Of a stretch of DNA of 64,000 nt, positions 27,841-36,591 are shown piece after piece. Position 1 is the first letter of the stretch; each line of letters opens with the position of its first letter. Made by a program: the position numbers and the translations under genes. This DNA is from Roseateles_E cavernae (GTDB lineage Bacteria > Pseudomonadota > Gammaproteobacteria > Burkholderiales > Burkholderiaceae_C), in NCBI RefSeq assembly GCF_040187885.1, contig NZ_JBDPLH010000006.1, positions 62,001 through 126,000 of the forward strand, written 5' to 3'. Below the pieces are notes generated by a model. It was not told the origin of the DNA, made no database searches, and was given only the letters and a program-made list of their open reading frames with translations.

Positions 27841-29043
27841 ATGTCCTTGTTTGCCGCCGTCGAAATGGCCCCCCGCGACCCCATCCTGGGTCTGAACGAG
27901 CAGTTCAACGCCGATACCAACCCCGCCAAGGTGAATCTGGGGGTCGGCGTCTACTACGACGAGAACGGCAAGCTGCCCCTGCTGAAGTGCGTGGCACAGG
28001 CCGAGGCCACGATGCAGGCCGACCCGAAGGCGCGCGGTTATCTGCCGATCGACGGCATCGCCGCCTATGACAAGGCCGTTCAGGGCCTGGTGTTCGGTTC
28101 TGAGAGCGCCATCCTGGCGGCCAAGCGTGTGGCCACCGTGCAGGCCATCGGCGGCACCGGCGGACTGAAGATAGGTGCCGACTTCCTGAAGCGCCTGAAC
28201 CCCGGCGCCACCGTGCTGATCTCCGACCCCAGCTGGGAGAACCACCGCGCGCTGTTCACCAACGCCGGCTTCCCGGTTCAGACCTACCCTTATTACGATG
28301 CCGCCAAGCTGGGCATCAACTTTGACGGCATGCTGGCCGCGCTGAACGGCGCTAGCGCCGGCACCGTGGTCGTGCTGCACGCCTGCTGCCACAACCCGAC
28401 CGGCTATGACCTGAGCCCCGCCCAATGGGAGCAGGTCGTCGCCACCGTCAAGGCGCGTGGCCTGGTCGCCTTTCTGGACATGGCCTACCAGGGCTTCGGC
28501 GAAGGCATCGCCGAAGACGGCGCGGTGGTCCAGCAATTCCTCGCCGCCAATCTGGACTTCTTCGTCTCGACCAGCTTCTCGAAGAGCTTTTCGCTCTATG
28601 GTGAGCGCGTCGGTGCGCTGAGCGTGGTCTGCGCCTCGGCCGAGGAGACCAGCAAGGTGCTGAGCCAGCTGAAGATCGTGATCCGCACCAACTATTCCAA
28701 CCCGCCAACCCATGGCGCCCAGGTGGTTGCGAACGTGTTGTCGACCCCGGCACTGCGCGCGCTCTGGGAAGAGGAGCTGGCCGGCATGCGCCTGCGCATC
28801 CGCGCAATGCGATCGGCGCTGGTGGCTGCATTGCAGGCGGCCGGCATCACCCAGGACCTGAGCTTCGTGACCCGCCAGAAGGGCATGTTCAGCTACTCCG
28901 GCCTGAATGCCGCGCAAATGCAGCGACTGCGCAGCGAGTTCGGCATTTATGGTGTCGATTCGGGCCGTATCTGCGTGGCCGCGCTGAACGAGAAAAACCT
29001 GCCGGCTGTCGCGCAGGCGATGGCGGCGGTGCTGCGCGGCTGA
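27841..29043 (+). CDS. Aromatic amino acid / aspartate aminotransferase
   Basis: Class I PLP aminotransferase of the AspC/TyrB subgroup, 400 residues. The N-terminus SLFAAVEMAPRDPILGLNE is diagnostic of this subgroup. Asn185 (HNPTG), Asp213, Tyr216 and the PLP lysine Lys248 (SFSKSFSLYGER) are present. AGGAAAG lies 6 nt before the ATG at 27841; an in-frame ATG six codons upstream is a less likely start. Whether it prefers aromatic or dicarboxylic substrates cannot be told; betaproteobacterial relatives are usually called TyrB. Confidence 0.9.
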   Translation: MSLFAAVEMAPRDPILGLNEQFNADTNPAKVNLGVGVYYDENGKLPLLKCVAQAEATMQADPKARGYLPIDGIAAYDKAVQGLVFGSESAILAAKRVATVQAIGGTGGLKIGADFLKRLNPGATVLISDPSWENHRALFTNAGFPVQTYPYYDAAKLGINFDGMLAALNGASAGTVVVLHACCHNPTGYDLSPAQWEQVVATVKARGLVAFLDMAYQGFGEGIAEDGAVVQQFLAANLDFFVSTSFSKSFSLYGERVGALSVVCASAEETSKVLSQLKIVIRTNYSNPPTHGAQVVANVLSTPALRALWEEELAGMRLRIRAMRSALVAALQAAGITQDLSFVTRQKGMFSYSGLNAAQMQRLRSEFGIYGVDSGRICVAALNEKNLPAVAQAMAAVLRG

Positions 29044-29171
29044 CAATCTGCCCGCTGGATTGAGTGGTCATGCGCAGTTTTAACGGCTTTGCCACCCGGC
29101 AAGCCGCATAATGCTGCACCGCACCATTTCTTTTGCAGTACTGTCACCCCACAAAGCTACCGAGGTCCTCC

Positions 29172-30464
29172 ATGCTGTATCAGCTCTACGAAACCCAGCG
29201 CGCGCTGATGAGTCCTTTTGCGGAGTTCGCAGGCGCCTCGGCCAAGCTTTACAGCCATCCGCTCTCGCCCTTCGCCCATGGCCCGATGGCCCATCGGGTC
29301 TCGGCCGGGCTGGATCTGATGCACCGGCTGGCCAAGGACTACGAGAAGCCCGAGTTCGGGATTCGCGGCGTCGAGGTCGACGGGATCGAGGTGGCGGTGC
29401 AGGAGCTGGTGCCGGTCGAGCTGCCCTTTTGCCGGCTGCTGCGCTTCAAGCGCTACACCGATGATCTGGCGGTGCTGGCCAAGATGAAGGACCAGCCCAC
29501 CGTGCTGGTGGTGGCGCCGCTGTCGGGCCACCACAGCACCCTGCTGCGCGACACCGTGCGCCAGCTGCTGAAGGACCACAAGGTCTTCATCACCGACTGG
29601 ACCGATGCGCGCATGGTGCCGTTGGACCAGGGCGCCTTCCATCTGGACGACTACATCGCCTATGTGCAGCAGTTCATCCGTCATATCGGCGCGGCCGAGT
29701 GCCATGTGATCTCGGTCTGCCAGCCCACCGTGCCGGTGCTGGCCGCGATCTCGCTGATGGCGTCGAATGGCGAGACCACGCCGCGCAGCATGACGATGAT
29801 GGGCGGCCCGATCGACGCCCGCAAGAGCCCCACGGCCGTCAACAATCTGGCGATGAACCGCAGCTTCAGCTGGTTCGAGACCAATGTGATCTACCGGGTG
29901 CCGACCAATTTCCCGGGTGCGCAGCGCGCGGTCTACCCCGGTTTTCTGCAGCACACCGGCTTTGTCGCGATGAATCCGGACCGGCATCTGAGCTCGCATT
30001 ACGACTATTTCCTCGACCTGGTGCGCGGCGACGACGACAGCGCCGAGTCGCACCGCCAGTTCTACGACGAGTACAACGCGGTGCTGGACATGCCGGCCGA
30101 GTACTACCTGGACACCATCAAGACCGTGTTCCAGGACTTCGCCCTGGTCAACGGCACCTGGGAGGTCAAGGGCCAGCCGGTGCGCCCGCAGGACATCCAG
30201 GGCACGGCCCTGCTGACCATCGAAGGCGAACTCGATGACATCTCGGGCGCCGGCCAGACCCGTGCCGCGCATGAGCTGTGCTCGGGCATCGCCCCCGAGC
30301 ACCAGTACCACTATGACGCGATCGGCGCCGGCCACTATGGCATCTTCTCGGGTCGCCGCTGGCGCGAGAAGGTCTACCCCGAGGTGCGCGACTTCATCCT
30401 CAAGTACGAGCACCCGGTGACCGCGCCTGCACGCAAGACAGCACGGAGCAAGAAGTCCGCTTGA
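29172..30464 (+). CDS. phaZ: Intracellular poly(3-hydroxybutyrate) depolymerase
   Basis: Mobilises stored PHB granules. It belongs to the PhaZa1-like intracellular depolymerases, in which a cysteine replaces the usual lipase-box serine: here Cys183 in ISVCQPTVP, the same position as in Cupriavidus necator as I recall it. 430 residues, with the PHB_depo_C region (SWFETNVIYRVP onward) in the second half and the conserved HYGIFSGRRWRE near the C-terminus. GAGG precedes the ATG at 29172. The stop overlaps the start of the next gene. Confidence 0.93.
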   Translation: MLYQLYETQRALMSPFAEFAGASAKLYSHPLSPFAHGPMAHRVSAGLDLMHRLAKDYEKPEFGIRGVEVDGIEVAVQELVPVELPFCRLLRFKRYTDDLAVLAKMKDQPTVLVVAPLSGHHSTLLRDTVRQLLKDHKVFITDWTDARMVPLDQGAFHLDDYIAYVQQFIRHIGAAECHVISVCQPTVPVLAAISLMASNGETTPRSMTMMGGPIDARKSPTAVNNLAMNRSFSWFETNVIYRVPTNFPGAQRAVYPGFLQHTGFVAMNPDRHLSSHYDYFLDLVRGDDDSAESHRQFYDEYNAVLDMPAEYYLDTIKTVFQDFALVNGTWEVKGQPVRPQDIQGTALLTIEGELDDISGAGQTRAAHELCSGIAPEHQYHYDAIGAGHYGIFSGRRWREKVYPEVRDFILKYEHPVTAPARKTARSKKSA

Positions 30465-31129
30465 GCGTCTTGGCCCCGACCGCCGATCTGGTCGCCCGCA
30501 TCGATGCGGCGCTGCCGCAGACCCAGTGCACGCGCTGCGGCTATCCGGACTGCCTGAGCTATGCGCAGGCCGTCGCGTCCGGCGCGGCCGGCATCAACCA
30601 GTGCCCGCCCGGCGGGGCCGAGGGCGTCGCGCGCCTGGCCGCCCTCACCGGCCAGCCCGCGCTGCCGCTGAGTGCCGAGCATGGCGTCGAGGGCCCCCGT
30701 CAACTGGCGGTAATCGACGAGGACTGGTGCATAGGCTGCACGCTGTGCATCAAGGCCTGTCCGGTCGATTGCATCGTCGGCGCCCCCAAGGCCATGCATC
30801 TGATCGTCAACGAGCAATGCACCGGCTGCGAGCTGTGCATCCCTGCCTGCCCGGTCGACTGCATCTCGCTGCTCAATGTCAGCGGCGAGCGGACCGGCTG
30901 GCAGGCCTGGAGCGCGGCCCAAGCCGACGAGGCCCTGCAGCGCTACCGCTTCCATCAGCAGCGCCTGCCCCGCGCCCGGCAGGAGAACGAGGCCCGGCTG
31001 CAGGCCAAGGCCGAGGCCAAGCTCGCCAATCTGGCCGAGGCCAGCAAGCTCACGGACCCGGCCGCGCTGGACCGCAAGCGCAGCATGATAGAAGCCGCGC
31101 TGGCGCGTGCCCGGGCCCAGCGCGATTGA
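30461..31129 (+). CDS. rsxB: RsxB/RnfB-like electron-transport ferredoxin
   Basis: Iron-sulfur protein of the RnfB family, 222 residues. An N-terminal Fe-S domain has ligands Cys23, 26, 31 and 48; two [4Fe-4S] ferredoxin motifs follow (Cys90/93/96/100 and Cys120/123/126/130). The N-terminal membrane anchor of true RnfB is missing and the C-terminus (about 150-222) is a charged helical extension. The start is TTG at 30461, overlapping the phaZ stop by 4 bp; there is no in-frame ATG nearby. No other rnf/rsx gene is in the window, so it probably works outside an Rnf complex. nth follows, a common pairing. Confidence 0.85.
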   Translation: MSVLAPTADLVARIDAALPQTQCTRCGYPDCLSYAQAVASGAAGINQCPPGGAEGVARLAALTGQPALPLSAEHGVEGPRQLAVIDEDWCIGCTLCIKACPVDCIVGAPKAMHLIVNEQCTGCELCIPACPVDCISLLNVSGERTGWQAWSAAQADEALQRYRFHQQRLPRARQENEARLQAKAEAKLANLAEASKLTDPAALDRKRSMIEAALARARAQRD

Positions 31130-31153
31130 GACCCAGGCCCTCGGGCATACGCC

Positions 31154-31816
31154 ATGAACAAGCAAGACATCGCCGCCTTCTTCGCCACCCTGAAGGCGGC
31201 CAACCCTTCGCCGCAGACCGAGCTGGAATACAGCAGTGTGTTCGAGCTGCTGGCCGCCGTGCTGCTGTCGGCCCAGGCCACCGATGTCGGCGTCAACAAG
31301 GCCACGCGCCGGCTCTATCCGGTCGCCAACACGCCGGCCAAGATCCTGGCGCTGGGCGAGGACGGCCTGGCCGGCTACATCCGCACCATCGGCCTGTACC
31401 GCACCAAGGCCAAGAATCTCTACAAGACCTGCCAGATCTTGATCGAGCAGCATGGCGGCCAGGTGCCGCGCTCGCGCGAGGCGCTTGAAGCCCTGCCCGG
31501 CGTCGGCCGCAAGACCGCCAATGTGGTGCTCAATGTCGCCTTCGGCGAGCCGACGATGGCGGTGGACACGCATATCTTCCGGCTCGGCAACCGCACCGGC
31601 CTGGCGCCGGGCAAGAACGTGCTGGAGGTCGAGCACGGTCTGCTCAAACGCATTCCGGCCGAGTACCTGGTCGACGCCCATCACTGGCTGATCCTGCATG
31701 GCCGCTATGTCTGCCAGGCCCGCAAGCCCTTGTGCGGCCAATGCCAGGTGCGGCCCTTCTGCGATCTGGGCCGCGCGCTGGGGCCCTCTACAATCGGCGC
31801 CAATCCCGCCCCATGA
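31154..31816 (+). CDS. nth: Endonuclease III
   Basis: Base-excision repair glycosylase/AP lyase for oxidised pyrimidines. The helix-hairpin-helix LPGVGRKTANVV carries catalytic Lys120, and Asp138 lies in VDTHIFRLGNR, the same numbers as in E. coli. The C-terminal [4Fe-4S] loop has four cysteines (VCQ, LCGQC, FC). 220 residues. It lies 24 bp behind the RsxB-like ferredoxin gene. Confidence 0.96.
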   Translation: MNKQDIAAFFATLKAANPSPQTELEYSSVFELLAAVLLSAQATDVGVNKATRRLYPVANTPAKILALGEDGLAGYIRTIGLYRTKAKNLYKTCQILIEQHGGQVPRSREALEALPGVGRKTANVVLNVAFGEPTMAVDTHIFRLGNRTGLAPGKNVLEVEHGLLKRIPAEYLVDAHHWLILHGRYVCQARKPLCGQCQVRPFCDLGRALGPSTIGANPAP

Positions 31817-31831
31817 TTCACTTAGGAAGCC

Positions 31832-32047
31832 ATGCCTAGCATCACCGATCTTCTCGACCGGGTAGAGCGCCTGCTGCTGCGCCATGAGGAGTTGAAGCGC
31901 ACCAACGCCCTGCTGCAGGAGCAGGTGCAAAGCCTGGGCCAGGAGCGCGACAGCCTGCGCTCCCGCCTTGGCGCGGCGCGGCTGCGCATTGATGCGCTGC
32001 TGGAGCGGCTGCCTGTCGAGAGTGAGTCCGGAAAGAACAAGTCATGA
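31832..32047 (+). CDS. Small coiled-coil protein, ZapB-like (TIGR02449 type)
   Basis: A 71-residue, almost wholly helical protein with a heptad-like pattern from about 8 to 60 (LLDRVERLLLRHEELKRTNA and onward), no membrane segment and no catalytic motif. It has TAGGAAG before the ATG at 31832, and its stop overlaps the zapA start by 4 bp. Such small coiled-coil proteins regularly precede zapA. A role at the division ring is likely from context but not shown by sequence. Confidence 0.75.
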   Translation: MPSITDLLDRVERLLLRHEELKRTNALLQEQVQSLGQERDSLRSRLGAARLRIDALLERLPVESESGKNKS

Positions 32048-32352
32048 AGCAAATGGAAGTCACCATCATGGGCCAGAGCTATTTGCTCGGCTGCCCCGAG
32101 GGTGGAGAAGCGACGCTGAGCCGTGCGGTCAGCCAGGTGGACCGCGAGATGAGCGCGATCCGCGATGCCGGCAAGGTCAAGGCGCGCGAGCGCATCGCCG
32201 TGCTGGCCGCGCTTAACCTGGCCTACCAGCTCGCCGATGGCCCGGCCGCCGCCACGCCGGCACGCGCCGACGAGAGCCAGACCGCCCCCGAACTCGAAGC
32301 GCTGATTCGCCGTCTCGATGAAGCCCTTGGCCACGACGGCCAATTGCTTTGA
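32044..32352 (+). CDS. zapA: Cell division protein ZapA
   Basis: FtsZ-bundling protein of the Z-ring. The N-terminal globular part (EVTIMGQSYLLGCPEGGEA) and the following helix with RERIAVLAALNLAYQL are typical; the C-terminal part forms a coiled coil. 102 residues. It is translationally coupled to the upstream coiled-coil gene (ATGA) and directly precedes 6S RNA, the conserved order in proteobacteria. Confidence 0.93.
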   Translation: MKQMEVTIMGQSYLLGCPEGGEATLSRAVSQVDREMSAIRDAGKVKARERIAVLAALNLAYQLADGPAAATPARADESQTAPELEALIRRLDEALGHDGQLL

Positions 32353-32397
32353 GCGCATAGAATGCGAGGGTCCATCGCGTTCGCGTGAGTCTTATAT

Positions 32398-32565
32398 TTC
32401 CTTGACCGATGCTCTATGAGCAAGGGCTTGGAACATCGCCCGGTTGGTGTGATCGTCTCGCGTCAGATGAACCCGAAGCTTGGCTGACCTCGCCCACCTG
32501 AATCCCCGGGTTCAGGAATGCGGCTCACGGCTCGCGGTGGACACCTTACACAAGCACGGGCCCGC
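32398..32565. ncRNA. ssrS: 6S RNA (plus strand)
   Basis: Plus-strand RNA gene between zapA and the EVE-domain gene, the standard ssrS position. The sequence shows 6S hallmarks: a 5' CCTTGACCGATGC segment, CCCGGTTGGTG, and a 3' side with CACCTGAATCCCCGGGTTCAGG followed by GCGGCTCACGGC, matching the CCTTGAA...TTCAAGG hairpin and GCGGC of E. coli 6S. TATATT at 32393-32398 resembles a -10 box and would place the 5' end slightly further right than drawn. Ends are approximate. 6S RNA mimics an open promoter and sequesters sigma-70 RNA polymerase. Confidence 0.85.
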
Positions 32566-32573
32566 TCCACACC

Positions 32574-33032
32574 TTGAACTACTGGTTGATGAAGTCCGAG
32601 CCCGACGAGTGCTCGATCGACGATCTCGCTGCCGCACCGGACCACACCGTTCCCTGGATCGGCGTGCGCAACTACCAGGCCCGCAACTTCATGCGCGATG
32701 CCTTTGCGCTCGGTGACGGCGTGCTGTTCTATCACTCGTCCTGCCCGCAGCCCGGCATTGCCGGCATCGCCGAGGTCGCCAGCACGGCCTATCCGGATGC
32801 CAGCCAGTTCGACCCCGCCGGCCCCTACTTCGATCCCAGATCCACGCCCGAGGCGCCGCGCTGGCTGCATGTCGATGTGCGCTTCGTGCGCAAGACGCGG
32901 CTGCTGAGCCTGGCCGAGATGCGCGCCGAGCCCGCCCTGACCCAGATGCGCACGCTGCAAAGCGGCAACCGTCTTTCCATCACCCCGGTCACGGCCGCGG
33001 AATGGACCCTGATCCTGAAACTGCTGGCCTGA
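32574..33032 (+). CDS. EVE-domain protein
   Basis: A 152-residue single EVE (PUA-like) domain, starting NYWLMKSEPDECSIDDL and containing VGVRNYQARN-like IGVRNYQARNFMRD and VLFYHSSCPQPGIAGIAEV, all family marks. EVE domains bind modified bases in nucleic acids; the target here is unknown. The only start giving a full-length domain is TTG at 32574, directly behind the 6S RNA region; the first ATG (32589) would cut the first beta-strand. Confidence 0.88.
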   Translation: MNYWLMKSEPDECSIDDLAAAPDHTVPWIGVRNYQARNFMRDAFALGDGVLFYHSSCPQPGIAGIAEVASTAYPDASQFDPAGPYFDPRSTPEAPRWLHVDVRFVRKTRLLSLAEMRAEPALTQMRTLQSGNRLSITPVTAAEWTLILKLLA

Positions 33033-33038
33033 GTACCG

Positions 33039-33851
33039 ATGACCTTCGACCCCGTTTTGCTGATCGAGTTGCTGATACTGGGCCTGTGCTCGGGCTTTCT
33101 GGCTGGCCTGCTGGGCATCGGCGGCGGCATGCTGATGGTGCCCATCCTGACCTGGATGCTGTCCAAGCAAGGCGTCGGCGCCGATATGGCAGTCAAGATG
33201 GCGATCGCCACCTCGATGGCCACCATCATGTTCACCTCGATCTCCAGCGTGCGCGCCCATCACAAGCGCGGCGCGGTACGCTGGGATCTGGTGCGCGGCC
33301 TGGCGCCCGGCATCCTGATCGGCGGCCTGGTCGCCGGCGCCGGCATCTTCGCGCTGCTCAAGGGTGCCTGGCTGGCGCTGTTCTTTGCCGGCTTCGTCAG
33401 TTTCTCGGCCTTTCAGATGCTGCTGAACAAGAAGCCGGCACCGAGCCGCCAGATGCCGGGTACCGCCGGCCAGATTGCTGCCGGCGCCGGCATCGGCATG
33501 CTGTCGGGCCTGGTGGGAGCGGGCGGCGGCTTTGTCTCGGTGCCCTTCATGACCTGGTGCAATGTGGCGATGCACAACGCCGTCGCCACCAGCGCCGCCT
33601 TGGGCTTCCCGATCGCGCTGGCCAACACGCTGGGCTATGTGGTCGGCGGCTGGCATCTGGCGCCGGCACTGCCGGGCGCGGTCGGCTATCTCTTCATGCC
33701 GGCCCTGCTCGTGATCGCCGCGGCCAGCGTGACGATGGCGCCGCTCGGTGCACGCGCCGCCCATGCGATGAATGTGGCCCAGCTGAAGCGGGCCTTCGCG
33801 ATGCTGCTCTTCGTGCTGGCCGCTTATATGCTCTACAAGGGCCTAAGCTAA
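33039..33851 (+). CDS. TauE/SafE-family sulfite/organosulfur exporter-type permease
   Basis: Integral membrane protein, 270 residues, with about eight hydrophobic helices and the internal repeat of the family: GLLGIGGGMLMVPIL (residues 22-36) and GLVGAGGGFVSVPFM in the second half. Members export or import sulfite, taurine or other small anions; the substrate is not readable from sequence. It is 6 bp behind the EVE gene. Its last 9 bp overlap the convergent GGDEF gene. Confidence 0.88.
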   Translation: MTFDPVLLIELLILGLCSGFLAGLLGIGGGMLMVPILTWMLSKQGVGADMAVKMAIATSMATIMFTSISSVRAHHKRGAVRWDLVRGLAPGILIGGLVAGAGIFALLKGAWLALFFAGFVSFSAFQMLLNKKPAPSRQMPGTAGQIAAGAGIGMLSGLVGAGGGFVSVPFMTWCNVAMHNAVATSAALGFPIALANTLGYVVGGWHLAPALPGAVGYLFMPALLVIAAASVTMAPLGARAAHAMNVAQLKRAFAMLLFVLAAYMLYKGLS

Positions 33852-34877
33852 GGCGCCAAAGGGGATAGGCGCCAGCACCACCTGGTTGCCGCCGCGGCGC
33901 AGCGCTTCCTGCACCGCGGTCTCGCTGGCCGCGACCAGCTCTTCCTGCTTGGACGCGGTATGCGGGAAGCTCGCCACCCCCATGGACAGCGACAGTCCCA
34001 GGTCCTGGCCATTGAGCACCACGATCTGGGCGGTGCACTGGCGCCGCAGCTGCTCCATGCGGGCATGGGCCGTGGCCAGACCGACGCCGGACAAGAGCAC
34101 CGCGAAAGTCTGTTCGCCGACGCGGCAGGCCGCATCCATCGCCCGGGTATTGGCCCGCAGCATGCGACCCAGCCCCTCGAGCATGCGCTGATGCGCCTCG
34201 TCGCCGAGCGCCTGCACGGCGGCCGGCGCCGGATCCAGTGCGATCAGCACCAGCGCGAACTCGCGGTGCTCCCGGGTCGACAAATCGATCTCGCGCAGCA
34301 GCTGATCATCGAACTGGGCCCGCAGATAGAGGCCCGAAACCTCGTCGCGGCCGCTGCCGGCCTGCATCTCGCGGCGGATCTGCTCCAGCGCTTTCTGCTG
34401 CTGCTCGATCTGGTTCAGCGCACGCTGCAAATGGGTCTCGCGATGGCGCTCCTCGGTACGCTCCGACCACATCGAGATCAGGTACTCGGCGCCCAGCGGC
34501 ATGCGGGTGACGGCAAACTCGCGCCGCCGCCCACCCAGCTCCAGCCGATGCTCGCTGACCACCACCGAGCGTTGAGCCATCACGGTCTGCTCGACCCGGC
34601 GCATCGCCACCACCTCGTCGGCCCGCATCAGATCGCTGTCGCCGCTGCCGACGATGCTGCTGTCATGCCGTTCGAACAGCGCATTGATACCGAGGCTGGC
34701 GTAGACATAGCGCCCGGTGGCCAGCGACTTGACGGCCATGAAAGCACCCAGCGGCTCGACCAGACCCAGCAGGCCGGCCGCGACTTCGGTATCGGCCAGT
34801 TGCAGGCTGGCAAGCCATTGACCGAAGCCGCTGACTTGTGGCGAAGCACCGGGGTGCGGGGCGGCTGAGGTGTCCAT
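33843..34877 (-). CDS. PAS plus degenerate GGDEF-domain signalling protein
   Basis: A 344-residue soluble protein: a PAS-like sensor domain (about 37-140, with MAVKSLATGRYVYASLGINA), a coiled-coil linker (146-175) and a GGDEF-type cyclase fold (180-340). The active-site loop reads RVGEQTF at 252-258 where diguanylate cyclases have GG(D/E)EF, so cyclase activity is doubtful; Asp215, the metal-ligand position, is kept. AGGAT precedes the ATG at 34877. Two longer in-frame starts are rejected because they enter the non-coding spacer. It probably acts as a non-catalytic c-di-GMP-network or protein-interaction module. Confidence 0.85.
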   Translation of the reverse strand: MDTSAAPHPGASPQVSGFGQWLASLQLADTEVAAGLLGLVEPLGAFMAVKSLATGRYVYASLGINALFERHDSSIVGSGDSDLMRADEVVAMRRVEQTVMAQRSVVVSEHRLELGGRRREFAVTRMPLGAEYLISMWSERTEERHRETHLQRALNQIEQQQKALEQIRREMQAGSGRDEVSGLYLRAQFDDQLLREIDLSTREHREFALVLIALDPAPAAVQALGDEAHQRMLEGLGRMLRANTRAMDAACRVGEQTFAVLLSGVGLATAHARMEQLRRQCTAQIVVLNGQDLGLSLSMGVASFPHTASKQEELVAASETAVQEALRRGGNQVVLAPIPFGALA

Positions 34878-35178
34878 GAAATCCTGGCAAATCTGGCAAT
34901 AGGCGCGCTGTCCGGCGGGGACATGGCACCGAGGCTGATGGGGCAATGTAGAGGGCCACAGCAGCTGCGGGCAAGTGCGGGACACCCCCCTGTTTGCTGA
35001 GCCCCCCCTAGCTTGAAGGGAGTGATGGTAGCGAAGAACCTCAGCCCTCGAATGAAGAGCGGCGCTTTTCATGCCGGCTCACTCGGGCAATGGCCCCAAA
35101 AGAGCAATGGCCCGGCAAATACAATCCGCAGCTTGCGGCCATCGCGGCCGAACCGCCCTTCCCTGCCTCAGTGCTCGC
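34878..35178. other. Divergent intergenic region, no gene
   Basis: This 301-bp spacer separates the GGDEF gene (minus) from the flavoprotein gene (plus). It must carry both promoters. A TACAAT -10-like hexamer at 35120-35125 on the plus strand is the only promoter element I can suggest; two runs of C (six or seven) lie near 34985-35010. No RNA gene or repeat was recognised. Confidence 0.5.
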
Positions 35179-36411
35179 ATGCAAACTTTTGATCTCGTCG
35201 TGGTCGGCGCCGGTGCGGCCGGCCTTTTTTGTGCAGGCATTGCCGGCCAGCGCGGGCTGAAGGTCCTGCTGATCGACCACGCACCACGCCTGGCCGAAAA
35301 GATCCGCATCTCGGGAGGCGGTCGCTGCAACTTCACCAACCGGGAGGCGACGCCGGCCAACTTCCTGTCGGAGAATCCAGCCTTCTGCCGTTCGGCGCTG
35401 GCCCGCTACACGCCGCAGGACTTCATCGCCCTGGTCAACAAGCACGGCATCGCCTTCCATGAGAAGCACAAGGGCCAGCTGTTCTGCGACCAGTCCAGCG
35501 AGCAGATCATCCAGATGCTGGTGCGGGAGTGCGAGGCCGGCGGCGTCGAGCGCCGCCAACCCTGCACGGTGGCCGATGTCAGAACGGTCGATGGCGGCGG
35601 CTTCGAGCTCGACACCAGTGCCGGAACGCTGCGCAGCGCCAAGCTGGTCGTGGCCAGCGGCGGCTTGTCCATTCCCAAGATCGGCGCCAGCGACTGGGGC
35701 CTGCGCCTGGCCAAGAAGCTGGGTCATGCCATCGTCGAGCCCCGCCCCGCCCTCGTGCCGCTGACCTTCGATGCCCAGGAGTGGGCGCCGTTTGCCGATC
35801 TGTCCGGCCTGTCGCTGCCGGTGGTGGTGTCGACCGGCGCCGGCAAGCAGCGCGGCCGCTTCGTCGAGGACCTGCTGTTTACCCACCGCGGCCTCAGCGG
35901 CCCGGCCATTCTGCAGATATCCAGCTACTGGCTGGAGGGCCAGGCCTTGCAGATCGATCTGGCGCCCGAACGCGATCTGGCCGAGGCCCTGCGCAGCGCC
36001 AAGAGCGGTTCACGCCGCCAGCTGGGCAATGAGCTGACCGAGCTGTTTCCGGCCCGGCTGGCCCAAGCCTGGCTGGCGCGCCTCGGGATGGAGGCAAGCC
36101 GGCCGATCGCCGAATGCAAGGACAAGGACTTGCAGCAGCTCGCCAGCCAGTTGCAGGCCTGGCAGCTCAAGCCCGACGGCAGCGAGGGCTGGCGCAAGGC
36201 CGAGGTGATGCGCGGCGGCGTCGACACCCGCGAGCTGAGCTCGCAGACCCTGGAGAGCAAGCGCGTGCCGGGCCTGTTCTTCATCGGCGAGGTGGTCGAT
36301 GTGACCGGCTGGCTGGGAGGCTACAACTTCCAGTGGGCCTGGGCCAGTGCGGCGGCCTGTGCCCGCTCGCTCGAGCCCTCGGCGGCGGCCCCGGCAGTGA
36401 TTTCCGCCTGA
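35179..36411 (+). CDS. NAD(P)/FAD-dependent oxidoreductase, HI0933/YhiN family
   Basis: Flavoprotein of 410 residues with an N-terminal FAD-binding Rossmann fold (VVVGAGAAGLFCAGIAG, about 7-23), the family-specific SGGGRCNFTNREA near residue 45, and a C-terminal FAD-contacting motif VTGWLGGYNFQWAWASA. Its substrate is unknown in any organism I can name. The ATG at 35179 is chosen because the Rossmann strand begins right after it; the open frame runs about 36 codons further up without similarity. Confidence 0.85.
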   Translation: MQTFDLVVVGAGAAGLFCAGIAGQRGLKVLLIDHAPRLAEKIRISGGGRCNFTNREATPANFLSENPAFCRSALARYTPQDFIALVNKHGIAFHEKHKGQLFCDQSSEQIIQMLVRECEAGGVERRQPCTVADVRTVDGGGFELDTSAGTLRSAKLVVASGGLSIPKIGASDWGLRLAKKLGHAIVEPRPALVPLTFDAQEWAPFADLSGLSLPVVVSTGAGKQRGRFVEDLLFTHRGLSGPAILQISSYWLEGQALQIDLAPERDLAEALRSAKSGSRRQLGNELTELFPARLAQAWLARLGMEASRPIAECKDKDLQQLASQLQAWQLKPDGSEGWRKAEVMRGGVDTRELSSQTLESKRVPGLFFIGEVVDVTGWLGGYNFQWAWASAAACARSLEPSAAAPAVISA

Positions 36412-36438
36412 ACTCTCGCCAAGTCTTGAAATCCTGGC

Positions 36439-36444
36439 TATAAT
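36439..36444 (+). promoter_or_regulatory. -10 box of the rpsU promoter
   Basis: A perfect TATAAT 28 bp after the flavoprotein stop and about 150 bp before rpsU. No good -35 box at normal spacing (TTGAAA is only 7 bp upstream). It implies a leader of about 140 nt containing a stable stem-loop at 36481-36507 (GAAGCAGAA paired with TTCTGCTTC). Confidence 0.55.
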
Positions 36445-36591
36445 CGCGGTCTTTGCTAGCAAACCCTGCGCGTCGATTCGGAAGCAGAATCCGGATTCTT
36501 CTGCTTCAGGCTCTGCATTCAGTGCCGCCTACGGGCAGCACCAATAACGAGTCTGGCGAACACCGAGCGCATATTAAGGAACCATAGTTTC

